A stretch of 64,000 nucleotides of DNA, from positions 1 through 64,000 of the forward strand of contig JAIPUZ010000118.1 of assembly GCA_022833215.1 (NCBI GenBank), written 5' to 3'. The notes beneath the pieces are model-generated. The model was not told the origin of the DNA. It made no database searches and saw only the letters and a list, made by a program, of their open reading frames with translations. Positions 53,369-62,293 of the stretch are shown one piece after another. A program made the position numbers and the translations under genes. Each line of letters starts with the position of its first letter. The first letter of the stretch is position 1. Source of the DNA: Mesorhizobium sp. Its GTDB lineage: Bacteria > Pseudomonadota > Alphaproteobacteria > Rhizobiales > Rhizobiaceae.

Positions 53369-53818
53369 CTACGCTTCGGGATGGGCCTCGATGTGGTCGG
53401 CTTCGCCTCCGAAGCCATGCATGTAGAGCGCCCATTGCAGGCCGATGACCGCGCCCTTGATCGGCTGGAGCATGGCCAGCGCAAGTATGAGCGTCAGCGG
53501 CGCCCAGACGGCGAAGTGGAGCCACATTGGCCACACATAGCGCATTTCCACAGCCATGAAGCCGGCGATGACGATGTGGCCGACCACGACGATATCGAGA
53601 TAGGCGGGAAGGTCGTCGGCCCGGTGATGGCTGATTTCCTCGCCGCAGACCGAGCACTTGTCGACCGGTTTCACGAAGGCGCGAAACAGCTTGCCTTCGC
53701 CGCAGTTCGGGCAGCGGCTCAGCAGTCCCCGCCTCATGGCTTCGCCAAGGGGCCTCGCGGGCCTCGATGGCTGCTGGTTGCCGCCGAAAACCTGCTTCTC
53801 GGTGCTGCCTGTGCTCAT
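53369..53818 (-). CDS. DUF983 family protein
   Basis: This 149-residue protein has a four-cysteine zinc ribbon (CPNCGEGKLFRAFVKPVDKC with SVCGEE, about residues 36-60) followed by two membrane segments (about 75-93 and 102-125). The DUF983 family is conserved across alphaproteobacteria, has no proven role and is often next to rnr or a Nudix gene, as here: its start is 1 bp past the stop of rnr. The final about 20 residues are Glu/Ala-rich. An RNA-related function is suggested only by this neighbour. Confidence 0.88.
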   Translation of the reverse strand: MSTGSTEKQVFGGNQQPSRPARPLGEAMRRGLLSRCPNCGEGKLFRAFVKPVDKCSVCGEEISHHRADDLPAYLDIVVVGHIVIAGFMAVEMRYVWPMWLHFAVWAPLTLILALAMLQPIKGAVIGLQWALYMHGFGGEADHIEAHPEA

Positions 53819-53819
53819 G

Positions 53820-56120
53820 TCATCGTCTCCTGCCGCGTGTACCGGGTCGATTTTTCAACGCGCGGATGCGGCCTTTCGTCTTGTGATAAGACCGCGTGGA
53901 ACCTGGAAGCGGCTTGGGCTCGCTCAGCATCTCGAAGCGCATGGCTCCGGCCATGGGAGCCACTTCGACGAGACGGACCTCGACATTGTCCGCGAGCTGA
54001 TAGCCTTTTCCGCTTCGTTCTCCAAACAGCGATCGTGCCGTTTCGTCGTATATATAGTAATCCCCTCCCAGGGACGACACCGGGATGAAACCATCCGCGC
54101 CGAATTGCGGCAATTGGACAAAAAGTCCTGCCTTTGTCACGCCCGAGATTCTGGCCTGGAAACTGTCGCCGACATGCTCGGCCAGATGCGCCGCAATCAG
54201 GCGGTCTACGGTTTCACGCTCAGCCGCCATGGCGCGCCGCTCGGCTGCCGAGATGAGGGCAGCCATCTCGGCAAGCTGCGACTCCTGGTCACGGGTAAGC
54301 CCGCCCTGTCCCAGCCCCAGCGCGGCAATCAGCGCCCTGTGAACGATCAGATCGGCAAAGCGGCGGATCGGCGAGGTGAAATGCGCATAACGCTTCAGGT
54401 TGAGACCGAAATGGCCGATATTGTCGGGTGAATACTCAGCCTGGCTCTGGGTGCGCAGCACAACCTCGTTGACCAGCGCGTCATTGTCGGTGCCGCGAAC
54501 GCGCTCCAGAAGGCCGTTGAACTGTGACGGGCGCATCTGCGCGCCGCGCGCCAGCGAAAGCCCGATGCTTTGCAGGAATTCGCGCAGCGTCTCCTGCTTG
54601 GCGAGGGTCGGCCCGTCATGGATGCGGTAGACGAGCGGCTGCTTTCGGCCCTCTAGCGTTTCGGCGGCGGCCACATTGGCCTGGATCATGAATTCCTCGA
54701 TCAGCTTGTGGGCGTCGAGGCGGTCCGGCACGATCACCCTGTCGACGGTGCCGTCTTCCTTGAGGATGATCTTGCGCTCCGGCAGGTCGAGTTCCAGCGG
54801 TTCCCGGTGCTGGCGGCCGCGCTTCAACACGGCATAGGCCGCCCACAGCGGTTCCAGCACCGTGTCGAGCAGGGGCGCGGTCTTGTCGTCCGGGGTGCCA
54901 TCTATGGCTGCCTGTGCCTGCGGGTAGGCCAGCTTCGCCGCCGATTTCATCATCACGCGGTGGAAGGAATGGCGGATCTTGCGGCCTTCCGCCGAAAAGG
55001 TCATGCGTACCGCCATGGCCGGCCGGTCCTCGCCTTCGCGCAGCGAGCACAGATCGTTGGAGATGCGTTCGGGCAGCATGGGCACGACGCGATCCGGGAA
55101 ATAGACGGAGTTGCCGCGCTTCAGCGCCTCGCGGTCGAGCGCCGTTTCCGGTCGCACATAAGCCGCGACATCGGCGATCGCCACCGTGACGATCACGCCG
55201 CCGGGATTCTTTTCGTCGGGGTCGGGTTCCGCGAACACGGCATCGTCATGGTCCTTGGCATCGGCCGGATCGATGGTGATCAGCGGCAGTTCGCGCCAGT
55301 CCTCGCGCCCTTCCATGGTGACGGGTGTGAGCGCCTGCGTTTCCGCCAGCACCTCCGGCGGGAAGATGTGCGGGATGTCATGGGCGTGAATGGCGATCAT
55401 GGAGACCGCCTTCTCGTTGAGCGGCGAGCCCAGAACGGCGATCACCTTCGCTTTCGGCAGGCCGTAGCGCGGCATGCGTGAAGGCTCGACCTCGACCAGA
55501 TCCCCGTTATTGGCGCCGTTCCTGAACTCCTTGTCGACGATGAGCTCGGGTTGGCGCCGTTCCACGGGCTCGATGCGGAACGTTCCGTCGGACAGCGTGC
55601 GGAAGATGCCGAGCACCGCCTGCGAACGTTTCTCGAATATCCTGATTACGCGCGCCGTATAGGCCGGACCCTCGTCCTTGCCGGTGGCGAATGTCTTTGC
55701 CAGAATCCGGTCGCCTATGCCGGGTGCGGGACCGCCGCGCGGCGGCTTTATGGCCACCGTGGGAGAGTTCCCGTTTTCGTCCTGCTCGGCCGGCCGGGCC
55801 AGCAGCCCGCCATCTTCATCGCGTGCGAATATGTCGAGAACGGCGATGGTGGGAAGATTGCCGGGGCGCGACAGCCGCTTGCGCTTTTTCTCAAGAAGCC
55901 CTTCGTCCTCAAGGTCGCGCAACATGTCCTTCAGCCATACGCGGTCATCGCCACGCAGGGCAAACGCCTTGGCAATCTCGCGCTTGCCGGCGCGGTCGGG
56001 ATTCTCGGCAATGTAGCGAAGGATTTCGTCACGCGAGGGGCGATACTGGTCCTTTGTCCCGCGCCGCGTGTCACCGGCGCGGGGATCGCCGTGGTGTCTT
56101 CCGGAGATCCCTCGCGCCAA
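53820..56120 (-). CDS. rnr: Ribonuclease R
   Basis: RNase R is a 3'-5' exoribonuclease that degrades structured RNA. The 766-residue protein has an N-terminal HTH-like region (about 25-85), cold-shock domains (about 95-250), the RNB catalytic domain (about 265-600, with DPADAKDHDDAVFAE carrying the Mg-binding aspartates) and a C-terminal S1 domain (about 650-735, DSFQARISGVTKAGLFVQLP). The basic tail ends KNRPGTRGRRR. The start is TTG 56120, with AAGGAATAG upstream inside the end of topA, 4 bp after the topA stop. No ATG gives a full-length N-terminus. Confidence 0.93.
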   Translation of the reverse strand: MARGISGRHHGDPRAGDTRRGTKDQYRPSRDEILRYIAENPDRAGKREIAKAFALRGDDRVWLKDMLRDLEDEGLLEKKRKRLSRPGNLPTIAVLDIFARDEDGGLLARPAEQDENGNSPTVAIKPPRGGPAPGIGDRILAKTFATGKDEGPAYTARVIRIFEKRSQAVLGIFRTLSDGTFRIEPVERRQPELIVDKEFRNGANNGDLVEVEPSRMPRYGLPKAKVIAVLGSPLNEKAVSMIAIHAHDIPHIFPPEVLAETQALTPVTMEGREDWRELPLITIDPADAKDHDDAVFAEPDPDEKNPGGVIVTVAIADVAAYVRPETALDREALKRGNSVYFPDRVVPMLPERISNDLCSLREGEDRPAMAVRMTFSAEGRKIRHSFHRVMMKSAAKLAYPQAQAAIDGTPDDKTAPLLDTVLEPLWAAYAVLKRGRQHREPLELDLPERKIILKEDGTVDRVIVPDRLDAHKLIEEFMIQANVAAAETLEGRKQPLVYRIHDGPTLAKQETLREFLQSIGLSLARGAQMRPSQFNGLLERVRGTDNDALVNEVVLRTQSQAEYSPDNIGHFGLNLKRYAHFTSPIRRFADLIVHRALIAALGLGQGGLTRDQESQLAEMAALISAAERRAMAAERETVDRLIAAHLAEHVGDSFQARISGVTKAGLFVQLPQFGADGFIPVSSLGGDYYIYDETARSLFGERSGKGYQLADNVEVRLVEVAPMAGAMRFEMLSEPKPLPGSTRSYHKTKGRIRALKNRPGTRGRRR

Positions 56121-56124
56121 GCTT

Positions 56125-58749
56125 CTATTCCTTCTTCTTTGCTGCGGTTTTTTTGGCTGCCGTAGTCTTCTTCGCCGCCGCCTTCTTTGGAGCCGCGGCC
56201 TTGCGTGCCGGCTTCTTCGCCCCGCCGCCCTTGGCCTCCTTTTCGGCGATCAGCACCAGAGCTTCCTCGAGCGTGATGGCCTGCGGATCCTTGCCCTTGG
56301 GCAGCGTCGCGTTGATCTTGCCGAAATTCACATAAGGCCCGTAGCGGCCGTCGCGAACGGTGATCTTGCCGCCGCCATCGGGATGATCGCCCAGTTCCTT
56401 GAGCGCTGCCGCGGCCGCACCGCCGCGTGCGCCGCGACCCTTGGACTGCTTCTCTGCCAGAACCGTGACGGCCCGGTTGAGACCGATGGTGAAGACGTCC
56501 TCGATCGATTCCACATTGGCATAGGTGCCGTCATGCAGGACGAACGGTCCATAGCGGCCAAGGCCGGCCGAGATCATCTTGCCGGTTTCCGGGTGCGCGC
56601 CGACGTCGCGGGGCAGCGCCAGCAACGACAGCGCCTTTTCAAGATCGATCGTCGCGGCCGACCATCCCTTCGGCAGGCTCGAACGCCTGGCTTCCTTGCC
56701 TTCGCCGCGCTGCACATAGGGGCCGAAGCGACCGGTGCGCAGGGTCACTTCCTCATCCGTCCCGGGATCGTTCCCGAGAACCTTGTTGCCGTTTTCGGCA
56801 CCGCCGGCTTCGGCATCGCCTTCGCCATTTTCACCGAACTGGCGCGTATAGCTGCATTCGGGATAATTCGAGCATCCGACGAAAGCGCCGTATCTTCCGA
56901 GTTTCAGCGACAGATTGCCGGTGCCGCATTTCGGGCAGATGCGCGGGTCCGATCCGTCCTCGCGCGCCGGGAACAGGAGGGGAGCAAGGTCGTCGTTGAG
57001 CGCATCGATGACATCGGAAACGCGCAGTTCCTTGATGTCGTCGACCGACGCCGAGAAATCTTTCCAGAAGTCGCGCAGAACGTCCTTCCAGTCGAGCCTG
57101 CCATCGGAAATCTCGTCCAGCTTCTCTTCAAGCGAGGCAGTGAAGTCGTATTCGACATATTTGTCGAAGAAGCTTTCGAGGAAGGCCGTCACGATCCGGC
57201 CCTTGGAGTGCGGGATCAGCCGGCGCTTGTCGATGGTGACATATTCGCGATCCTCCAGCGTCTTCAGCGTCGCCGCATAGGTGGAGGGGCGGCCGATGCC
57301 GAGCTCTTCCAGCTTCTTGATGAGCGCGGCTTCCGAATAGCGCGGCGGCGGCTCCGTCGTGTGCTGGGTGGCGTTGATGCTCTCGCGCGCCAGCTGCTCG
57401 CCTTGCCTGATCTCGGGCAGGCGGCGGTTGTCCTCGTCTTCGGAATCTTCCTCTTTCTGGTCCGTATAGGCGGCGATGAAGCCGTCGAAGCGGATGACGG
57501 AGCCCACGGCACGCAGCGCGGCGGTCTTCGCGCCATTGGCAGCCTCGATCTCGACCGTGGTGCGTTCGATCTCGGCGGCGTTCATCTGGCTGGCGATGGC
57601 GCGCTTCCAGATCAGCTCGTAGAGCCGGGCCTGATCCGCATCCAGATATTGCCGCACCGAGGCCGGCGTGCGGAAGAAGTCGGTCGGGCGGATCGCCTCG
57701 TGCGCTTCCTGGGCGTTCTTGGCCTTGGTGGTGTAGTAGCGCGGCTTCTCCGGCAGATATTTCTCGCCGAACTCCTTGCCGATGGCCGCGCGGGCGGCCG
57801 AAATGGCTTCCGGCGCCATCTGCACGCCGTCGGTTCTCATATAGGTGATGAGACCGGCCGTCTCGCCGCCGATGTCCATGCCTTCATAGAGACGCTGGGC
57901 GACCTGCATGGTGCGGTTGGCGGAAAAGCCGAGGCGCGACGAGGCAGCCTGTTGCAGGGTCGACGTGGTGAAGGGCGGGGCAGGGTTGCGCCGGGTGGGC
58001 TTGGCTTCCACCGACAGCGCCCGGAAACTCGCCCCCTCCAGCATCGCCTTGATGCCGTCGGCCTGGCTCTTGTTCCTGATGTCGAGCTTCTGCAGCTTCC
58101 TGCCTTCATAGGCGGTCAGCCGGGCTTCGAAACTGTCGTTGCGCGGTGTGCCGAGGACGGCGGCAACGTTCCAGTATTCCTCGCGCACGAAGCGCTCTAT
58201 CTCCGCTTCGCGGTCGCAAACCAGCCGCAGCGCCACGGATTGCACGCGCCCGGCGGAACGCGCACCGGGCAGCTTGCGCCACAGCACCGGAGAAAGCGTG
58301 AACCCCACAAGATAGTCGAGCGCGCGCCGCGCCAGATAGGCGTCCACCAGGGGCGTGTCGATCTGGCGCGGATTGGCCATGGCGTCGAGCACCGACTGCT
58401 TGGTGATGGCGTTGAAGACCACACGGCTGACGGGCTTGTCCTTCAGGACCTTCTTGGCGCGCAGAACGTCCAGCACATGCCAGGAGATGGCTTCCCCTTC
58501 GCGATCGGGGTCGGTCGCCAGAATCAGGCCGTCAGCCTCCTTTACCGCCTTGGCGATGTCGGCAAGGCGCTTGGCCGAAGCGCCGTCCACCGACCAGGAC
58601 ATGGCGAAGTCCTCGTCGGGACGCACCGAGCCGTCCTTGGCAGGAAGATCGCGGACATGGCCGAAAGAGGCCAGAACCTTGTAGTTTCGTCCGAGATACT
58701 TGTTGATTGTCTTCGCCTTTGCAGGCGATTCGACGACGACGACTTCCAT
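56125..58749 (-). CDS. topA: DNA topoisomerase I
   Basis: TopA relaxes negatively supercoiled DNA by single-strand passage. The 874-residue protein begins with the TOPRIM domain (MEVVVVESPAKAKTINKYLG and ATDPDREGEAISWH), has the catalytic tyrosine in GLITYMRTDGVQ (near residue 301), one Cys4 zinc finger (CPKCGTGN...CSNYPEC, about 600-625), then four or so GRFGPYVQ-type repeats. A Lys/Ala-rich tail (about 850-874) replaces further zinc fingers, as in rhizobia. rnr follows after 4 bp. No dprA gene is next to it, unlike some relatives. Confidence 0.96.
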   Translation of the reverse strand: MEVVVVESPAKAKTINKYLGRNYKVLASFGHVRDLPAKDGSVRPDEDFAMSWSVDGASAKRLADIAKAVKEADGLILATDPDREGEAISWHVLDVLRAKKVLKDKPVSRVVFNAITKQSVLDAMANPRQIDTPLVDAYLARRALDYLVGFTLSPVLWRKLPGARSAGRVQSVALRLVCDREAEIERFVREEYWNVAAVLGTPRNDSFEARLTAYEGRKLQKLDIRNKSQADGIKAMLEGASFRALSVEAKPTRRNPAPPFTTSTLQQAASSRLGFSANRTMQVAQRLYEGMDIGGETAGLITYMRTDGVQMAPEAISAARAAIGKEFGEKYLPEKPRYYTTKAKNAQEAHEAIRPTDFFRTPASVRQYLDADQARLYELIWKRAIASQMNAAEIERTTVEIEAANGAKTAALRAVGSVIRFDGFIAAYTDQKEEDSEDEDNRRLPEIRQGEQLARESINATQHTTEPPPRYSEAALIKKLEELGIGRPSTYAATLKTLEDREYVTIDKRRLIPHSKGRIVTAFLESFFDKYVEYDFTASLEEKLDEISDGRLDWKDVLRDFWKDFSASVDDIKELRVSDVIDALNDDLAPLLFPAREDGSDPRICPKCGTGNLSLKLGRYGAFVGCSNYPECSYTRQFGENGEGDAEAGGAENGNKVLGNDPGTDEEVTLRTGRFGPYVQRGEGKEARRSSLPKGWSAATIDLEKALSLLALPRDVGAHPETGKMISAGLGRYGPFVLHDGTYANVESIEDVFTIGLNRAVTVLAEKQSKGRGARGGAAAAALKELGDHPDGGGKITVRDGRYGPYVNFGKINATLPKGKDPQAITLEEALVLIAEKEAKGGGAKKPARKAAAPKKAAAKKTTAAKKTAAKKKE

Positions 58750-59037
58750 ATTTACCGTGTAATGCTGGGTCTGCGGCGGGAGAAACCTCCCGGGTCCGCG
58801 ACGAAAAATCTTCAGGTATCGTCAAATGGCCGTGCTTTTGCGTCCGGTCAAGAGGCAGGGCTTAAACCGCGACCTTAATGCATTGCAACCTATGCGCGAT
58901 TGTAAATTTGTATTGCACTTTTTAATATAGGTGACATAAGGTTGGAACATCTTGGCAACCCGGACTGGCACCGGATTACTCATGGGCTGCCGGACGAGAC
59001 CGTGTGGTCCGTTCGGCGGGGAGGAGTGTGATTTTCG

Positions 59038-59241
59038 ATGGCCTACATGTACAGCAGGCGACGGACCGAAACCCTCGATTATCTGCAATCCATGCTCGGT
59101 CAACTTCGCGCCATGGCGGAAGCTGAACGCTGTGACATGCTGACCTATCTTATCGAGATGGCATATCTGGAGGCGAGCGACATCATACGTGGCGAACGCC
59201 CTGCAAACGTGCATCAGACCAGACGCACGGATGCCATGTAG
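59038..59241 (+). CDS. Conserved small rhizobial protein (67 aa)
   Basis: This short frame reads MAYMYSRRRTETLDYLQSML and continues with the stretch MLTYLIEMAYLEASDII, which I recall as conserved among small uncharacterised rhizobial proteins. GGAGGAG (59020-59026) precedes the ATG. It is predicted to be helical and cytosolic, with an amphipathic middle and a charged end. A longer minus-strand frame (58822-59253) overlaps it but looks like antisense noise. It is divergent from topA, separated by 288 bp that include A+T-rich sequence suited to promoters. Confidence 0.75.
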   Translation: MAYMYSRRRTETLDYLQSMLGQLRAMAEAERCDMLTYLIEMAYLEASDIIRGERPANVHQTRRTDAM

Positions 59242-59378
59242 GCTCCAATGCATTACGCAGGCCGCAATGAACGGCCCCGGTCTCGCAAGCGACCGCAGGA
59301 TGGGCGGGCGGACATTGGCATAGTCGCACCCGCTCAGTCGGCCGCTTCACCCGCGCGATGTCGTCCGCCTCCGGGGTT

Positions 59379-59774
59379 TCAGTCTGCCTTCACGATGTGC
59401 CAGACGTCGTTTACGCCGTCGCCGGTCGTGTCGCCGGGCTTCTGGTCCCTTGCAAAGGTGTAGACCGGTTTGCCCTCATAGGCCCACATGCGCGAACCGT
59501 CTGTGCGTTCGACAATGGTCCAGTCGCCCTGCGGTTGCGCATCCGCGGCAGCCGGAAGCGGCGGCCAGTTGGTTGCGCACGCATCGTAGCAGTTCGATAC
59601 GCCGTCGCTGTCCCTGTCGTAGGTGTAAAGCGTCATGCCGTTGGCGTCCGTATAAATCTTTGCGCCGCCGGCTTCGGCTTCCTTCCAGGCTTCCGCTGCG
59701 AACGATGCAGCCGTTCCGGAAAACAACAGGGCCAGCGTGAATGCGAGTGGTCGTGCGAATGCCTGCGTCGTCAT
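59379..59774 (-). CDS. COG4315 secreted repeat protein (PF03640)
   Basis: This 131-residue protein has a signal peptide (residues about 1-26) and two copies of the short PF03640 repeat (KIYTDANGMTLYTYDRD and WAYEGKPVYTFARDQ). Two cysteines (SNCYDACATNWPP) are spaced as in the family, where they may form a disulfide or contact heme or metal. Function is not established. ATG 59774 follows GGGAGGA. The adjacent ccdA, on the other strand, supplies reductant to periplasmic thiols, which could be relevant to this disulfide; this is speculation. Confidence 0.85.
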   Translation of the reverse strand: MTTQAFARPLAFTLALLFSGTAASFAAEAWKEAEAGGAKIYTDANGMTLYTYDRDSDGVSNCYDACATNWPPLPAAADAQPQGDWTIVERTDGSRMWAYEGKPVYTFARDQKPGDTTGDGVNDVWHIVKAD

Positions 59775-59966
59775 GGCAAATCCTCCCTGAACCAAAAGTC
59801 CCGCTATGAGATAGAAGCGGATGCGGGATTGGGTCGCACCCGTCTTTACCAACGTGGAGGTAAACTGCTTTGTTCCGGCCGGCTTTACGGCATCCAACCA
59901 CGAAATGGTGATTGGAGGGGCGGGCAGCCGGCCGCTATAGGGCGGCGAAATCGCAGGAAGGCAGGC

Positions 59967-60713
59967 ATGGCACTGGATATAGGATATATAAGCGCGGTCG
60001 GGGCCGGGGCTCTGTCATTCCTGTCGCCCTGCGTGCTGCCGCTGGTGCCGCCTTATCTGTGCTACATGGCCGGGGTTTCGGTCGACGATTTTCGTGGCGA
60101 TACGGCCACCGCCGCGAAGGCAGGCGCGCGCGCGCCTCTGCTTGCGGCCTCCGTCGCTTTCGTTCTCGGTTTCTCCACCGTGTTCGTGGCGCTGGGGGCT
60201 GGGGCCTCGACCATCGGGCGTCTCCTGAGGGTCTGGCAGGAACCGCTGGCATTTGCGGCCGGCATCCTGATCATTATCATGGGCCTGAATTTCCTCGGGC
60301 TGATCCGCATCCCCCTCCTGTCGCGCGAGGCGCGGTTCCAGAGCCAGGGCAAGCCGGCGAGCGCTGTCGCGGCCTATGTCATGGGGCTTGCTTTCGCCTT
60401 TGGCTGGACCCCTTGCATCGGGCCGGTTCTGGGGCCGATCCTTACGCTGGCCGGCGGGCGCGAGACGGTGGGTGAAGGGGCATTGCTGCTGGCCGCCTAT
60501 TCGCTCGGCCTGGGCATTCCCTTCCTCATCGCGGCGCTGTTTTCGGGTGCGTTCATGCGTTTTCTCGGCCGGTTCCGCGTGCATCTTGGCCGGGTCGAGA
60601 AAATCATCGGCGGGCTTCTGGTGGTGGCGGGCGTCTTTTTCCTGACAGGGGGCGTGCAGACCGTGGCTTTCTGGCTTCTGGAGACGTTCCCGGTTCTCGG
60701 CCGGCTGGGGTGA
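59967..60713 (+). CDS. ccdA: Cytochrome c biogenesis protein CcdA
   Basis: This 248-residue, six-span membrane protein moves electrons from cytoplasmic thioredoxin to periplasmic thiols for cytochrome c maturation and related reductases. The redox cysteines are in [16 protein letters not shown] (C22) and [12 protein letters not shown] (about residue 151). Length is typical of the CcdA/DsbD-gamma type. ATG 59967 follows AGGAAGGCAGGC; longer frames upstream are rejected. No ccm or thioredoxin partner is in the window. Confidence 0.92.
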   Translation: MALDIGYISAVGAGALSFLSPCVLPLVPPYLCYMAGVSVDDFRGDTATAAKAGARAPLLAASVAFVLGFSTVFVALGAGASTIGRLLRVWQEPLAFAAGILIIIMGLNFLGLIRIPLLSREARFQSQGKPASAVAAYVMGLAFAFGWTPCIGPVLGPILTLAGGRETVGEGALLLAAYSLGLGIPFLIAALFSGAFMRFLGRFRVHLGRVEKIIGGLLVVAGVFFLTGGVQTVAFWLLETFPVLGRLG

Positions 60714-60774
60714 AAATCGGTTCTGCCCGCTGATCAGAGGCCGGATGTTTTGCGCATACCCGAATTTAACCGCA

Positions 60775-60803
60775 TTGGTTCAACAAGACGGTGGTGCTAA
60801 ACA
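60775..60803 (+). promoter_or_regulatory. Candidate glmU promoter
   Basis: TTGGTT (60775-60780) and TAAACA (60798-60803) are 17 nt apart. Transcription would start about 28 nt before ATG 60838, so the upstream ATG-like frame start (60745) is outside the transcript. The -10 is imperfect. Confidence 0.35.
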
Positions 60804-60837
60804 GCCCGGACATTTGCAACCAGACTGCGGTTTCCCG

Positions 60838-62187
60838 ATGAGCCAGCGAACCTGCCTTTCGATCATACTTGCCGCCGGTGAGGGCACGCGCATGAAAAGC
60901 GCCCTGCCAAAGGTGCTTCATAGGATTGCCGGTCTGCCGCTGGTCGCGCATGTGGCGAATGCCGCGCAGAATGCCGGTGCCGGAGATCTGGCGCTTGTTG
61001 TCGGCCATGGCAGCGAAAAGCTGCGCTCCGCTGCGGAAAGCTTTGCACCGGACGCCGAAATCTTCGAGCAGAGGCAGCGTCTCGGCACCGCCCACGCCGT
61101 GCTTGCCGCGCGCAAGGCGCTGGAGCGCGGCCATGACGATGTGCTCGTCATGTTCGGCGACACGCCTCTGATCGATGCCGATGCGCTGACCACGGCCCGC
61201 ATCCGACTGGCGGAGGGCGCGGCCGTTGTCGTGCTCGGCTTCCGCACCGCCAATCCGTCCGGCTATGGACGCCTCATAGAAAAGGATGGACGGCTGGTCG
61301 CCATTCGCGAGGACAAGGATGCCAGCGAGGACGAGCGGCGCATCACCTTTTGCAACAGTGGCCTGATGGCGATTGCCGGCAAGCATGCGCTGGACCTTCT
61401 CGATGCCGTGGGCAACGCCAATGCCAAGGGCGAGTACTATCTCACCGACATCGTTGAGATCGCGGGCAGCAAGGGGCTGGATGTCGTCGCCACCGAGGCC
61501 AGCTTCGAGAGCGCTCTGGGCATCAACAACCGCGCCGAACTGGCCGAAGCCGAAGCCATCTGGCAGAAGCGCCGCCGCCGTGACTTCATGATGGCGGGTG
61601 TAACCCTGATTGCCCCCGATACCGTGTTCTTCTCGCACGACACGCTGATCGAGGCCGATGCGCTGGTCGAGCCGAATGTCTGGTTCGGGCCGGGCGTCCA
61701 TGTGGCTTCCGGTGCAACCATCCGCGCCTTCAGCCATCTGGAAGGTGCCAGAGTGGCGTCCGGTGCGGAGGTCGGCCCCTTCGCGCGGCTGCGCCCGGGC
61801 ACGGATCTGAAAGAAAAAGCCAAGGTCGGCAATTTCTGCGAGGTCAAGAAAGCGGTGGTGGAAAAGGGCGCGAAGGTCAATCACCTGACCTATATCGGCG
61901 ACGCCCATATCGGCGCCGGAGCCAATATCGGCGCCGGCACCATCACCTGCAACTATGACGGCTATTCCAAATTCCTCACCGAGATCGGCGAGGGGGCTTT
62001 CATCGGCTCGAACTCGTCGCTGGTCGCGCCCGTCTCGATCGGCAACGGCGCTTATGTGGCATCCGGTTCTGTGATCACCGAAAGCGTGCCCGACGATGCG
62101 CTCGCCTTCGGCAGGGCCCGCCAGAAAACCTTGCCGGACAAGGCCCGCGTTCTGCGCGCGCGCCGGGCAGCGGCGGCAAAGAAGTAA
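60838..62187 (+). CDS. glmU: Bifunctional GlmU (GlcNAc-1-P uridyltransferase/GlcN-1-P acetyltransferase)
   Basis: GlmU makes UDP-GlcNAc, the precursor of peptidoglycan and lipid A. The 449-residue protein begins with the nucleotidyltransferase domain ([20 protein letters not shown], with Lys for UTP binding) and [10 protein letters not shown]. Its C-terminal half (about 250-449) is a left-handed beta-helix built of hexapeptides; [30 protein letters not shown] and [15 protein letters not shown] mark the acetyltransferase site. A Lys/Ala tail ends it. glmS follows after 106 bp in the same direction, so consecutive enzymes of the pathway are clustered. Confidence 0.95.
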   Translation: MSQRTCLSIILAAGEGTRMKSALPKVLHRIAGLPLVAHVANAAQNAGAGDLALVVGHGSEKLRSAAESFAPDAEIFEQRQRLGTAHAVLAARKALERGHDDVLVMFGDTPLIDADALTTARIRLAEGAAVVVLGFRTANPSGYGRLIEKDGRLVAIREDKDASEDERRITFCNSGLMAIAGKHALDLLDAVGNANAKGEYYLTDIVEIAGSKGLDVVATEASFESALGINNRAELAEAEAIWQKRRRRDFMMAGVTLIAPDTVFFSHDTLIEADALVEPNVWFGPGVHVASGATIRAFSHLEGARVASGAEVGPFARLRPGTDLKEKAKVGNFCEVKKAVVEKGAKVNHLTYIGDAHIGAGANIGAGTITCNYDGYSKFLTEIGEGAFIGSNSSLVAPVSIGNGAYVASGSVITESVPDDALAFGRARQKTLPDKARVLRARRAAAAKK

Positions 62188-62293
62188 TTGCCGGGGACAA
62201 CGTAGCACGCGCCGAAACGCAATTTGATTTTCTCGTTTGCATCGCCGCATTTACACAGCGGCGGCGCTCTTCAGGACCGGGGGTTGAACAGGA

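Noticed and set aside
56125..56215. Lys/Ala-rich repeats at the topA 3' end
   Set aside because: In frame with topA and normal for the basic tail of the rhizobial enzyme, so not a separate repeat element.
58822..59253. 143-codon minus-strand frame
   Set aside because: Overlaps the better-supported 67-residue gene on the plus strand and part of the topA promoter region; no recognised family.
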